Positions 32,137 to 43,771 of a stretch of 64,000 bases of DNA are shown here, piece by piece (position 1 is the first letter of the stretch; the number at the start of each line of letters is the position of its first letter). Location of the stretch: positions 30,608,501-30,672,500 of the forward strand of contig CP136890.1 in the NCBI GenBank assembly GCA_034359265.1, read 5' to 3'. The notes beneath the pieces are model-generated. The model did not search any database, was not told where the DNA came from, and was given only the letters and a program-made list of their open reading frames with translations. The position numbers were made by a program, and so were the translations under genes. The stretch is from Canna indica. Taxonomy: Eukaryota > Streptophyta > Magnoliopsida > Zingiberales > Cannaceae.

Positions 32137-35100
32137 ATATCCCCCTTTTTGATGATGACAAACATCCTTAAGAAAATATATTCATTAAAGCATAAAGGAT
32201 ATCAAACATGGGATTTCTCCCCCTATCAACATGCATATCTATATAATAGAACTCCCCCTATCTATATGCATGGATTTTCTATATTTCCTCCCCTTTTACC
32301 TATAATTTTCTCCCCCTTTACCTATAATATTCTCCCCATTTTGACATTAATCAAAAAGGGCAAGAAAGGTTAATCTAGTCAAAGGGATGAAAAATAAATA
32401 TTTTTTAATGAAGTTGAGACTCTAAAGTTATTTTTCATGAAACATGACAATCTCAACCAAAGGGATGAAAAACAAATATTACATATGAAACAAAATCATA
32501 CATGATATGTTCAAAACAAAATTTGTATTCAAAATTAAATCATGTATGTTCAACTATGTATGTACTCATATCTTTTTCATGACATTTTTAGATTTCATTC
32601 AAACTTTCAAAATACCAAGATATGGTTATTTAAATCATGTATATCAAGTTTGAAGTGAAACTAATGTCATTTAATCAAATTTTCAACTTAGCACAGTTTC
32701 ATTCGAATCAGGTATGAAAACATGGAAATGGCTAAGTATCAAATTTTGTTATCTACTCATGTTTTTTCTATCTTAGGCATCTAGATATCAAACATGAGTG
32801 CATCCAAGTATATGAATCAAGTTTGGGCTTAAAATGAAATTTTTAAGTCACTTTGTTGACTTAGGTCAAACTATACTTCAAGTTTTCAAAAATCAAACTT
32901 TTACATCCATACAAAATCATATTTTCGACGAAAATTTTGGATACCAATTGTTGGACGAAAATTTTTGAAATTTTAATTGGACAAGCTAGATTTTACAAGG
33001 AATCTAGAGGTTCAAAAATCAGTCAAAAATCAATTTCCTATAAATTCATAAGATTCTTGAAAGTCCAAGGGCATTTTCGTAAATTTTAGGTATTTTTCGA
33101 AAGTTATCATTTTTTATTCAAACTTTCCAGATATCGTTGAATGGCCATTTGAAATGCATGTGTCAAGTTTGAACTCAAAATGAATTTTCAAAGTCCATTT
33201 TTCAATCGATCTTGATTTCAACTAAAAGCTAATTTTTTAAGATATCGCTCAAATTATCAAAATCATTTTTAGAAATGATTTTACTCAAAGAATAGAGAAA
33301 ACGATATTAGAAATGAAATCAAAATAGCATGCCCAAAGTTTCATTTGAAGATTTTGAAGAAAGATCAAAGTATCGAAAAGATTGATATTTCAAGAATGGT
33401 GATACTTTGCGTTTTTGAAATCTAACTTCAAATTTTTATTATAAATCAGATTTTTTATGAAATTTTTTTAAATTTTTTACACAACATACTAGATTTTTCA
33501 ATGAAAGTGCAGCTTCAAGAATCATCTAAAAAGAATTTTTTTATATTTCTCTAGAAATAACTGAAAATGCATACCAATTGTTGGGTGAAATGACATTTTC
33601 TTAATTTTCAGTTATTCTTAAAACATGTTCAATTTTCATTCAAACTTTTATGACACCATAAAATGATCATGTAAAGAGTGTATGTCAAGTTTGAAATGAA
33701 AATTATGTCCTTAAGTCAAGATATCAACCTAGCATGGTTTCATTCAAAACTAAGCTAGTTATCATGAAACTTGCTAAGTTTCAATCTTATCATTTACTCA
33801 TGATTTTTCAACCTTAAACCTATGGATACCTAACATGAGTAAATCTAAACATGTTCATCAAATATGGATTGAAAATGAGACCTATAAGTCAATCGATGGA
33901 CTTGGGTCAACTTGGTTCAAAAGAGGTAAGCATTCATTTTATCCATATCCATATGAATTTTTTACTCTAAGTGCTTGAAAACATGTCATACCTATTCCTA
34001 AACATGTTTATGAAGTTTGGACTTAAAATGAAGTGCCCAAGTCGATTTGTTGACTTGGGTCAAACTTTTCCAAGCTTAAGTCCACTAAAGTGATATAGTT
34101 ATCACATTGTTCATCTAGACATGAATTTTCATGATTGAATCATACCATGTGTGTATCAAAATATGTTCATTAGGTGTTTACTCAAAATAAGGTCTCTAAT
34201 AAGAAATTTCAAACTAGTCCAAATTCATTCAATATTAATATCATGAACTTGCCTAGTTACCCATGAAATTGCCTACACATGAAAATTCAAACATTTATCA
34301 TGCAAAATCAATCATGAGTATATAGAGACATCATAAAAGCATGAATATTCAAGAATTACATTAATATTTTGCAAAACTAATTCATACCTCTTTCAATAGA
34401 ATTTTGTCAAACTTGTCATTTACTTTTCACTTTTCTTCATGATAGCATAGCCTTCAATGTTTACCACTTTCTTAACTTGCAAGTAGGCTTTATTAGTATC
34501 AAAATGAATTTATATACCAACTAGCAAGCTAACATACTAAATAGCAAAGGTTCAATGTAAAGTTTCATTTAAAAACCTTAACCTATGCTAGATAGTAGAG
34601 ATTCATTTTAAGGAGTTATCATGATATCAAAATGAATCTAAGGGATCTTAATTAAGGTCCCTAAACATGTTTAACTAGTTTGGACTTAAAGGAATGTCTC
34701 TAATAGTAAGTATCAACCTAGACCAAGTTTCATTTAATGAAATTTGCCTAAGTGCTAAGATTCTACCTACTCATGAGAATTCAAGAGTTTTGACATGCAA
34801 TTCTAATCATGAGTATTGAGACATCATTTGAGCTTAAACATTGAGGTATAACACTAAGATTTTGAATTTATCGAAGTTATACCTTATTCATGATGATCTA
34901 GTCAAACTAATCTTTTTCATTCTAATTAGCCTCCCTAAAATACTCATAACTTGCAAGTAAGCTACACTAAAGTTTTAGAGAAAACATAGCTACTTAGCAA
35001 GCTAACCAAACCAAAAAGCAAAGAGAAGCATCAAGTATCATTATTAAAGTTCACTTTGCTAAATAGTTTGAAATTCATTTTAAATAGAGTCAAGTGATAC

Positions 35101-35493
35101 CAAAACGAATTTTAAGAGATCATAAAAAATAATAAATATGAAAACATGATCTCCAACCCTTCCTATTGGTTGAAAACCGAAAGGCCACAATGAGTCTACG
35201 ATTTAAAACCGCAAGGTCGCATGAGCCCATTACAGGCTACATAGGTCTCCGAAGAGACTGGGAAATCAAAATCAAAAACATTTTTAAAACTTTATCAAGA
35301 GCGGAAAATCTACTAATATTAAGCATATATCAAACTCCAACTATAATTTAGGCAAGAGGGTATAGGAGATGATACCAAAGTACTTTTGATGCCAACAATT
35401 TCATTACCCAAGGCATCATGATGACTTGAAGTTGCGACTTTGAAATGGTACAATCTTTGAATCCTCAAGCAACTTCAATCAACTAACTTCATC
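32137..35493 (-). other. long noncoding AT-rich region of element B2
   Basis: This region is collinear with 5769-9555 of B1 but about 430 bp shorter, partly because one copy of a 295-bp module is absent. Purine-tract complements (ctccccct) lie near 32216, 32251 and 32310. AAGTCA/TGACTT palindromes recur near 32846 and 34038. No frame longer than 74 codons is present and none looks coding. Confidence 0.7.
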
Positions 35494-36903
35494 TCACCTT
35501 TGTGTGGTAGTTCCCCCTACAATAGAATATGAGATCTTTGGTACCCAAATGCCTTTGGGTCCTAGGGGGTTAGTGGGCTTAGGTACCCAAAGTGTCTTCA
35601 CAACACTTTGGTTCATTTTGAAAGCACAATCATAGATGGCATGCCCATAAACACCACAACAAAAACAATTTTCATGAAACTTTTTCTTTTCATTTTTAAC
35701 ATGGACATGAGATTTAATATTAGAATGCTTGATATAAGAAGGATGATGGACATGAGCATTCTTAAGTGAAACATTCTTCTTTTGAACATGAGGTTTAAAT
35801 ATGGAATGCCTAACATGAGAATGATGATGAACATTGGCATTCCTTACATAGGCATTTTTTATTCTAGTGTTCTTAGGAGATGAAGCATTTTTTAATTCAT
35901 TTACTTTTTTATTCAAGAAAGTAATCTCATCTTTCAATTCATTCATGGATTTATGCAATGCATGTAATTGAGATTTTAACATGCAATTCTCATTTTCTAG
36001 ATTGTTATTTTTAAGCTTCAAATCCTTAAGCTCAAGTTCTGCATTATCATGGCATGAATCGAATGACCTAGATTTCAATTTTTTATTTTCTAGTTTGGAT
36101 TCATGCAAATGAGAATTAAGCATCACATTTTCTTTTTTCAACCTTTTATTTTCCTTATATTTTCTAACAAGCAAGGCATACATTTTTTGACATTCATCAA
36201 CTAGTTCTTCATATGGCATATTGAATGAACTAGAAGAGCTGGTACTAACATTATCATTATTATGACTAGAAGGGAAAGAGTGTACCTCATCATTGGTACT
36301 CATGAGGCAAACTTTTGAAGTAGCTTCATAGTCATTGCTAGAGGGTGCTTCAAATGAGTGAGAGGTGGAGATGGAAGCACTCGACCTCCTCCTTGCTTTG
36401 TTCTTCATGCTTGGGCAATTTTTCTTCACATGCCCCTTTTCTTTGCAAGCATGACAAATTACTTTTCTTTTTCGGCTCTTGGAGCTACTTCTTTGACTAG
36501 AAGAGCTATGTGCATCAAAACCACGATTAGGGGTAGGTGAATGACCATTGTCATCACTACCTTCATTAAATGTACCAATTTCTTCGGTTTTAGCATAATT
36601 GCATAAAACATTCAAACTAGCCCATAAATCAAAAGTCGTATAGCAATGCACGACTTTTTCAAGAATGTCATTTGGTAAGGTGCAAAGAATACAATTCATG
36701 GCATCTCCATTATACTTAAACATTTCCTTATCTAATTCACTCCAAGCATGCATGTCAACCTTAGGCTCAATGAATTCTAGTCTTAACATGTTAAGGACAC
36801 CAAAACCTTTAGTCTTTAAATATGTGTACATCTTATATTTCCAAAGACCAAAGTTCGAGTCATTGAACATAGGAGGTGAAGACGCTACACACTCTAGTGC
36901 CAT
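35494..36903 (-). CDS. copia-type gag protein of element B2, 469 aa
   Basis: One open frame runs from the ATG at 36903, about 55 bp after the PBS, to 35494. Residues 1-95 are a gag N-terminus (FGLWKYKMYTYLKTKGFGV, WASLNVL). The usual middle of a UBN2-type gag is missing, since the sequence jumps to a Ser-rich linker. A CCHC zinc knuckle (CHACKEKGHVKKNC) lies at about 150-163. A Lys/Glu/Leu-rich coiled coil spans about 245-345, followed by His-rich repeats (NAHVHH) and a second CCHC-like knuckle (CFCCGVYGHAIYDC) near 415-428. The end is WVPK-rich. It would bind element RNA and form particles. No protease is fused. Confidence 0.88.
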   Translation of the reverse strand: MALECVASSPPMFNDSNFGLWKYKMYTYLKTKGFGVLNMLRLEFIEPKVDMHAWSELDKEMFKYNGDAMNCILCTLPNDILEKVVHCYTTFDLWASLNVLCNYAKTEEIGTFNEGSDDNGHSPTPNRGFDAHSSSSQRSSSKSRKRKVICHACKEKGHVKKNCPSMKNKARRRSSASISTSHSFEAPSSNDYEATSKVCLMSTNDEVHSFPSSHNNDNVSTSSSSSFNMPYEELVDECQKMYALLVRKYKENKRLKKENVMLNSHLHESKLENKKLKSRSFDSCHDNAELELKDLKLKNNNLENENCMLKSQLHALHKSMNELKDEITFLNKKVNELKNASSPKNTRIKNAYVRNANVHHHSHVRHSIFKPHVQKKNVSLKNAHVHHPSYIKHSNIKSHVHVKNEKKKFHENCFCCGVYGHAIYDCAFKMNQSVVKTLWVPKPTNPLGPKGIWVPKISYSIVGGTTTQR

Positions 36904-36957
36904 TTTTCGGATCGAGAGATGATGTAGAGGAGATGGTGAAATCTCAATCTACGACCC

Positions 36958-36969
36958 ACTCTAACACCA
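36958..36969 (-). promoter_or_regulatory. degenerate primer binding site of B2
   Basis: The plus strand reads actctaacacca, 9 of 12 positions matching the 3' end of initiator methionine tRNA. It lies 2 nt from the 5' LTR edge, as in B1. Confidence 0.75.
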
Positions 36970-36971
36970 AA

Positions 36972-38096
36972 TGTTAGAGAAATGGCAACACTAGAGGGGG
37001 GTGAATAGTGTGTTAACTAAATTAATTAGCTTAAATTCAATTTTAATCGTTTACTTAGATCACTTCGGCAAATTGCAATTTTATGATTAGATGCAAAAAC
37101 AAGATAAACAATTAAGCACAAATATAGTATCAATGCAAACACACAAATTTATAGTGGTTCGGCTCCAATGCCTACTCCACTACCTAAGCACCCCACTTAG
37201 GATTTCTAAACTATGTTTACTAGATTAATTCTTGTTTCCCTTACAATGAGGACTTTGACTCGAAGAGTCTCACTCTCGACCTAAGGCACTTCCACACCCG
37301 GAAGTCTCCCCCTTCTTACCGAGAGCACTCTTCCACCTCAACCCTAAGAGACAACTCAACCCTAAGAGGTTAGATGAATGATATTTATAGCCTCTCAAAG
37401 AAATGGTAGCTCAACAGGTAGAAAATTATCTGTTACAGCCGCTCGGTCGATTGGTCGGTCGATCGACCGATCGACCGCAGGCTTACTGCACTTAAATCGC
37501 ACTATTCGGTCGATCGAATGAGTCACGAGCCTCGCGATCCGCAGTTCGGTCGACCGATCGGTCGACCTACGCAGTGAAGCCAAGGCGCGCAATCTTTGAT
37601 TTCCAATCCCGTCGACCGACGTGCCCTCTGCTACTTTTTACCTTCGGTCGGTCGACCGACCGATCGACCGACGTAGCCTTTACGCGATTTCTTCCCTATC
37701 TTTGGTCAACCGATGGGTCGACCGACAAGGCTACTTCCAAATTCTAACTACATTCGGTCGACCACCAGGTCGACCAAACCTAGGCTGAACTTAATTTTTT
37801 CAGCCTTCTTCTTCCGCGCTTCGTTTCTAGGTTCCGGGTTTCAACGAGCATCAACTTAGAGAGCTTTCCATGTGATCTTTGGGCTTGTCCAAGATGTTTT
37901 GGTGCATACGTCGAACTTTGAAAAAATTTCACGACGAACCCGAGCGCGACGATCAATGTCCTTTCGATTTATTTGATCGAGGACATCGAACGCTAACCGA
38001 TATGGAACCTGAAAGATTTCTCAATGAAATATTAGTTCCATATTTGTTATCATCAAAACCGAGATTAAGACCAATGTTGAAAACCTAAAGCCAACA
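36972..38096 (-). repeat. 5' LTR of element B2 (1125 bp)
   Basis: The plus strand reads TGTTAGAGAAATGGC to GCCAACA. It lacks about 390 bp found in the other LTR: the text jumps from caaccctaagag near 37345 to gttagatgaatgatatttatagc. It also lacks part of the palindromic run. Since LTRs are identical at insertion, this is a later deletion, possibly between the two copies of ctcaaccctaag at the junction. Confidence 0.88.
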
Positions 38097-39745
38097 AGCC
38101 TGACTCTACCGAAACACCTTCCGATCTGGTTAAGCGCGAAACACCTTGTGCACTCTTCTCTCACTCTCTTTGGTGGAGGTCGGCTGCCACAAAAGGGAAC
38201 TCGGCTTCCTTCAAAAGGAGGTCGGCTTCCTAGGAAGGAGTTAGCAACTTTTCAGGAGATAATGGCTTTCCCATCTAGACCTTAAACAGGTATTTATAGA
38301 CGCGTCAATCATATTGAATAAGTCATCACATCTGTTGATTATTTCAAAGCCATATCCGGAATATGAAAATGATTTTAATGTCCGAATAAAACATATCCTT
38401 TTATAACAATTATCAAGGATGAATTTCCTAAATTCAAGAAGTCAAAAATAATGTGTCCTTTAATAAATATTATCAAAGATTCATTACCTAAATCATAATC
38501 AACAAAATTCTAATTTTAAATCACATTTAAAATTAGGAATAATTAATTCCAATTTTGAAAACATTTTTTCAATTTTGAAATTAATCTTCAAAATTACCAA
38601 GAGAGAATTAGTGGGTTAATGGTCTTGCGGATCTAATCCGGTAAACCATAACCCTAAGCCCAATTTGGTTCGCTCTATGTGTGTGACCCTATATATAGGT
38701 TCACTTAACGTTGACAGTGGGTCCAAAACCATCTGCAACCCACAAGTCATAAGCGGCCTCTAGCAAGACATTATGACTACCCAAGTCAAGTGAAGGTTGG
38801 TGATCCGAGCAATTCACCTAACTCATGGTATGATACTCTATCCTTTTGTCATGCAATATATGGATCGAGCATAAGGCATGAATTACATCATCCTTATATT
38901 GCTCAATCTGGTTTCTTGATTCTTGAGTAGACTGACTTAACAAATGATATTGATATCCTTATCAATTCATTTGAGCACGGAGATCTTCAGCCAAACTCAT
39001 CAAGGGGCCTAGAAATATCTCTCCCATATATGAGAGGGACAAATTCCTTCACGACACACATATTCCACTACATGATTTATTCCATGTCCAATCATAGTCC
39101 ATATTACACACCGGTTAAAGGTGATGTTAGACTAGGTCAAAACACAAAATTCCTCATGTAGGAATCCATGGTGACATCATGTCGGAGGACTAGCGTATCA
39201 CTACCGTTATGAGATACTAATGATATAATCCACGTAGTAATCTCATGATGGATCTGTACGACACCATGTTCTCCAACATGTGTCTATGATCTGACATTGA
39301 TATTACATATCCATGATCAGTAAAACATGATCATCTTCAATCATACTATATGCATACTAATCTTCATTCATTATCGTTCCAAGACAATGACTAGCCAGGG
39401 ACTGTTTAGAATAGGATTCCAACTATCTTAGTGTTTTACTATCAAGTCTCGTACTTGATGACCATTAGGCGGAATCAACAATTCAAGGAATTTCTATGAA
39501 GTTAAATTATGCTCACTATAAATAACAAGATAAATAAGTGTTCTATTTATTCAAAATGAATACTACAATGATAATATTATTCCATTGGCCTAAGGCACAC
39601 TACTAACAATAGCAAAGAATGTTGCGACATATGTTCGGCGACGCATTGGCACTCGGATGCATCTGATTGGGTAGAGGATCAGTTTCTTTTTCCGTTGCTT
39701 GTAAATAAATTTTTGTTATTTGCCCGGTCCTTAATGACCCAATAG

Positions 39746-39757
39746 TGGTATCAGAGC
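39746..39757 (+). promoter_or_regulatory. primer binding site of copia C
   Basis: The sequence tggtatcagagc is a perfect complement of the initiator methionine tRNA 3' end. It follows the LTR end gaccca by 4 nt. Confidence 0.92.
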
Positions 39758-41129
39758 CTCTTGTTTTCTCGATTAAATTGATCTTTGTGGTTTATCTTCT
39801 ATTTGTATTCATGTTATGTAATAGTTTACATAGATATGATTGCATGTAGATAAATCGGTATTGTACATATATGTGATCTATGTAGACAGCAAGTGTATAA
39901 TGAGATTATACATGAACAGATTTCATTGTGAATAAATTTGATTAATTCACAGTGATATGAATCTATTATTCAGCATAGCTCAGGCCCTCGTTGATGGCAA
40001 AAAGCGTTGCGGCGTCTGTTCGGCGATGCATCGGCACTCTGCCGAGGTCCCCTATATGTTGTGCCGAGGTCATTGGGATGATGTGGCGATGTGCAAATAT
40101 GATTTATGAAATTAATTTTTAGAACTGTTCATTGGGACCAACGAGGTCATTGGGAGTAGGGCTTCGCCCCGGCATTAATCATTGAACCTAAATGAGTTTA
40201 GATTTATTAGAACTATTCTTGCATAATATGATTATGTGTTGTATGCTTTTTGTGATAATTGCATGGTGTGTATCATGCCCCCCTCAGACCTCTATGATTG
40301 GCATGTTGTAATTTTTAATGTAGTCTGCGTGTCGCTTATAAAATTATAATTTGATTACGGCTTGCGTGTCGTTCCTTCCTTATTGTAATTTTCTAATTTT
40401 ATTTTAGAGTTATAGAATTAGATTAGTTGTTGCTTTAAATGGAGGACGAGGAGGCGGTCACAGGATGCCATCGGGCGAGCTAATGGAGATGAAGACTCGC
40501 CCTAGATTGACCCTTCATCTCCATATTGGCTCATGGAGATCAGTTAGGTTTTGGGACTATGTCACGTTTATTTTTATGCATTTTATTTATATGCCTGTAA
40601 TGCGATATACTTAGAATGCATGAGCATTAGATGCATATTTAAATTTGTTTTAATATAAATTCCCTTATAAAATAGTAAGTCATTAAAATGCCTCCCGTAA
40701 TCAAACACATGTTAAGACTTCGATTGTCCTGATATAGGTTCTGCCAAAGCAATGTGTATTGGACCATCTTAGTAAGGCAGGAGTTGGATTATGGTGATAT
40801 CGAAAGGTTTGATACGATTTGACTTAACTAGTCCATCAAAATGGTTTTTGGGACTTGGGCATAATATAGGATTTGGATCACTAGGACATGAGATGTTGAT
40901 CCCATAGAAATCCAAGAGTCACATAGGGATGTGATTGGAAACGAGTTTCCTACCTAAATAACTTGGCTCTAAGCGGTGAGCCAAAGCTTACTTAGAGTTT
41001 GAGTGAAATATGGATCTTGGTCCACTAATAAAATACCAACCGTTGATATTTTCATATTAATTGATTGAGGGTCAATTTAATTAGTGGGGGTTATTTGTTC
41101 ATACCTTGCATATTTGTTCTGTGTAGATA
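39758..41129 (+). other. leader of copia C, noncoding
   Basis: No gene is seen in this 1.4-kb stretch. The phrase gttgcggcgtctgttcggcg with gatgcatcggcactc near 40000-40040 is a second copy of a phrase in the LTR remnant (39619-39660). The leader is long but otherwise plain. Confidence 0.5.
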
Positions 41130-41496
41130 ATGGCATCAAACAACACACCTAACTTAAACTTGTGATCTATCCTTGAGAAGAAAAAGGGACTGGTTTATAC
41201 CTTGAAAGGGACAAACTTCCTTGACTGGTTTAGGAACTTAGAATTGTTCTCAACCAAGAACGGAAGTTATATGTCCTAGAGGAACCTATCCCTGATGAAC
41301 GTGCAAGCAATGCCCCAAAGACCGAGAGGGATGCTTATAGTAAGCATGTGAATAACTCTGTCGATGTCACTTGCCTTATGCTTTGCACCATGGAATCTGA
41401 GCTTTGGAAGCAACTAGAGGAAATGGAGGCTTATGACATGATTGTGCATTTTAAGGAAATGTTCCAAGAGCAAGCACGTCAAGAAAGGTTTGCTAC

Positions 41497-43086
41497 CGTT
41501 GGAGAAATGGCCACACTAGAAGGGGGTAAATAGTATGTTATCTAATCAATTAGCCTAATTCCGGTTTTAATCATTTACTTGATTATTTAGGCAATTCACA
41601 AATCGAGTAGTAAGCGGAAGCAAGATATAAATGATAAGCAATAAGAAATGCAAGGTAAACAATGCTAACATAATTATTTATAGTGGTTCAGTCTCAATGC
41701 CTACTCCACTACCTAAGCACCCCTCTTAGGATTTCCAAACTAGTTTTACTAGATTATATTGTTTCCCTTACAAAGAGGACTTTACACCGGAAAGTCTCCG
41801 CTCTCAAACCGAAGGCACTTCCACACCTAGAAGTATCCCGCCTTCCTACTGAGAGCACTCTCCCACCTCAACCTAAGGGACAACTCAACTAATCCTAGTA
41901 AACTAAGTTTACAATGGTGGATTTAAGCCTTAACACCAAGGCAACCATCAACTCAATCAAACCTAGCAACCTAGGTTTACACAAGTTCAAATATAATCAA
42001 ATAAACACCAAAATACAACAACTAATGGAGCAATAAATCAAACAACAAGTACTTAGCTCCAAAAGAAACTCCCTAGTCCTCTTGATGCTTTGAGAAGATG
42101 AATCTTGAATGTTCAAAGGCAAGATCAAACTTGTATCATGGAAGCTAGGGTTCTTTGCAAAGATGGCTCGAGAATTCTTGTAGAGATACAAGGAGTGGCT
42201 CTTTGAGGCTTAGAGGCATCAACAACAACTTAGAAATGAGTTTGGGATGGGTATTTATAACACCCCAAACAAGAGGGCTCGTCAACAGGCATATTTTTGC
42301 CCGATGCCGATGCCCGGTCGCTTGCCGATCGGTCGTCGGTCGACCGACCGAGCGATCGAAGACATTCTACCCATTTTTGCCTTCTGCCAGTTGACCGACT
42401 GGTCGATCGAACCTGGGCAGACTGCTTGGTTTGGCTGAGTTTTTTGCTTGTTTGTTCGTTTCTGGGTTTCGTATTCACTAAGTCCTCTTATATAACATTT
42501 CTTAATGTTAATAACCTTAAAACATAAATGTTATATAAGGATTACCCCCATTTGGATTCAATAAAAATATCTAAAAATCAAAATCTAATTTTTGGGGTCT
42601 AGTACAAATTTCTGAAAAATGGAAATTTTATAATCTTTCGATTCAAATATGGGTAGGCTAAAGGCTTTCAAGAAATATTTAAAAATATCTTGTTATCTAG
42701 ATTTTACCTAAGGAACAATTACTGGGAATTTTGGCGCCAAGAAAATGTCTAGGTCATATAGCCCTCAAATGAGCTCCCTAGGCTTAGTGAATTTCAGGGT
42801 CATTTTCTGATTTTTTAGTTTTTTATGTTTTGAGATTCGGGTTTGGTTTTTTGGTTCTTATGCATCATCATGAGGATTTACAACACATGCTAGACACCTT
42901 AAATCTAAACTCTAACTTCCCAAAGAATCCCGAGCGTCTTTGTCGATTTCTTCGATTTTTTCGATCGGGAACGTCGTGCGCTAACCGATATGGAACCTGA
43001 AAATAACTCTCCATGAAATCATTAGTTTCATGTTTGTTATCATCAAAATCGAGATTAAGACCAAGGTTGAAAACCTTAGACCAACA
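41497..43086 (-). mobile_element. solo family B LTR in copia C gag, TSD GCTAC
   Basis: The plus strand reads CGTTGGAGAAATGGCC to CCAACA (1590 bp), with one change from TGTTGG. Exact duplications GCTAC flank it (41492-41496 and 43087-43091). It has family B hallmarks (cctactccactacctaagcacccc, a palindromic cluster near 42320-42410, reversed TATA near 42250). Its inner half (about 42480-42960) differs from the other copies, so it is a subfamily. Confidence 0.9.
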
Positions 43087-43391
43087 GCTACTACAAAGTT
43101 ATTGAACTCTTGTAAAATGACTCTGGGCACTTCTATAAGTGCTCATGTGCTAAAGATAAAAGGTTACATAGACCATCTTGAGAAGCTTGGTGCTCCTATT
43201 AGCCAAGAGTTGGGTACCAACCTGATTCTCGATTCGTTACTTGATACCTTTGATCAGTTTGTGATGAACTATAATATGCACCATATGGAGAAGTCTATTT
43301 CAGAATTGCATGGGATGCTAAAGAATGCTAAACATACCAATAAGATGGTCCTAATGCTCTTATGGTTCAAAAAGGAAAAGGTAATAAGAAG

Positions 43392-43771
43392 AGAGGTAAG
43401 GGTGAAGGCAAGGGCAAGGCCTAAAAGAACTCGTATTATGGGATGAAAGGTTCAAACCAAGATGGAGGTTCTAAGCCTAAACCCAATCCTCAAAAGAAGG
43501 CTAAAACGTCCAAGGAGAGAGTCTGCTTTTTCTGCAATGAACCGGGTCATTAGAAGATCTGAAAAAGAAGAAGAGTAGTGAGAGAGGTAAGGGTAAAGGC
43601 AAGGGCAAGGCCCAGAAGAACTCACATTATGGGATGAAAGGATCAGACCAAGATGGAGGTTCTAAGCCTAAACCCAATCCTCAAAAGAAGGCTAAAACGT
43701 CCAAGGAGAGAGTTTGATTTTTCTGCAATGAACCGGGTCATTAGAAGATCTAAAAAAAAAAGAAGAAGAGT
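43392..43771 (+). repeat. tandem duplication of the gag zinc-knuckle module
   Basis: Two near-identical units of about 190 bp (43392-43579 and 43580-43771) each run from agaggtaagggt through the zinc-knuckle codons to agaagaagagtagtgag. In both, the same TAG follows CFFCNEPGH. Confidence 0.85.

Larger units (their letters stand above)
30570..38096 (-). mobile_element. gag-only LTR retrotransposon B2 (7.5 kb), TSD AGCCT
   Basis: This has the same organisation as B1: 5' LTR 36972-38096, degenerate PBS 36958-36969, gag 35494-36903, noncoding AT-rich region 32137-35493, 3' LTR 30570-32136. An exact 5-bp duplication AGCCT flanks it (30565-30569 and 38097-38101). It lies inside a copia C LTR. No pol gene is present, so it would depend on enzymes from another element. 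Two copies with the same gene content show that gag-only structure is a family trait, not random loss. Confidence 0.93.
30307..39608 (-). repeat. LTR of copia C, minus strand, split by element B2
   Basis: On the minus strand this LTR starts TGTTAGTAGTGTGCC at 39608, runs to 38102, is interrupted by B2, and continues from 30569 to 30307, ending in gcccggtcctgaatgaccca. The start matches the 3' LTR of the plus-strand copia C (46011). The end matches the 5' LTR remnant before that element's PBS (39741). A TATA box lies near 38292-38299 in reverse. Total length without B2 is about 1.77 kb. I find no target duplication, PBS or PPT at its edges. Confidence 0.8.

Noticed and set aside
35166..35351. 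A 61-codon plus-strand frame in B2 that has a partly similar reading in B1 (near 9240-9360).
   Set aside because: The B1 equivalent is broken by stops, and the similarity is explained by the shared noncoding tail.
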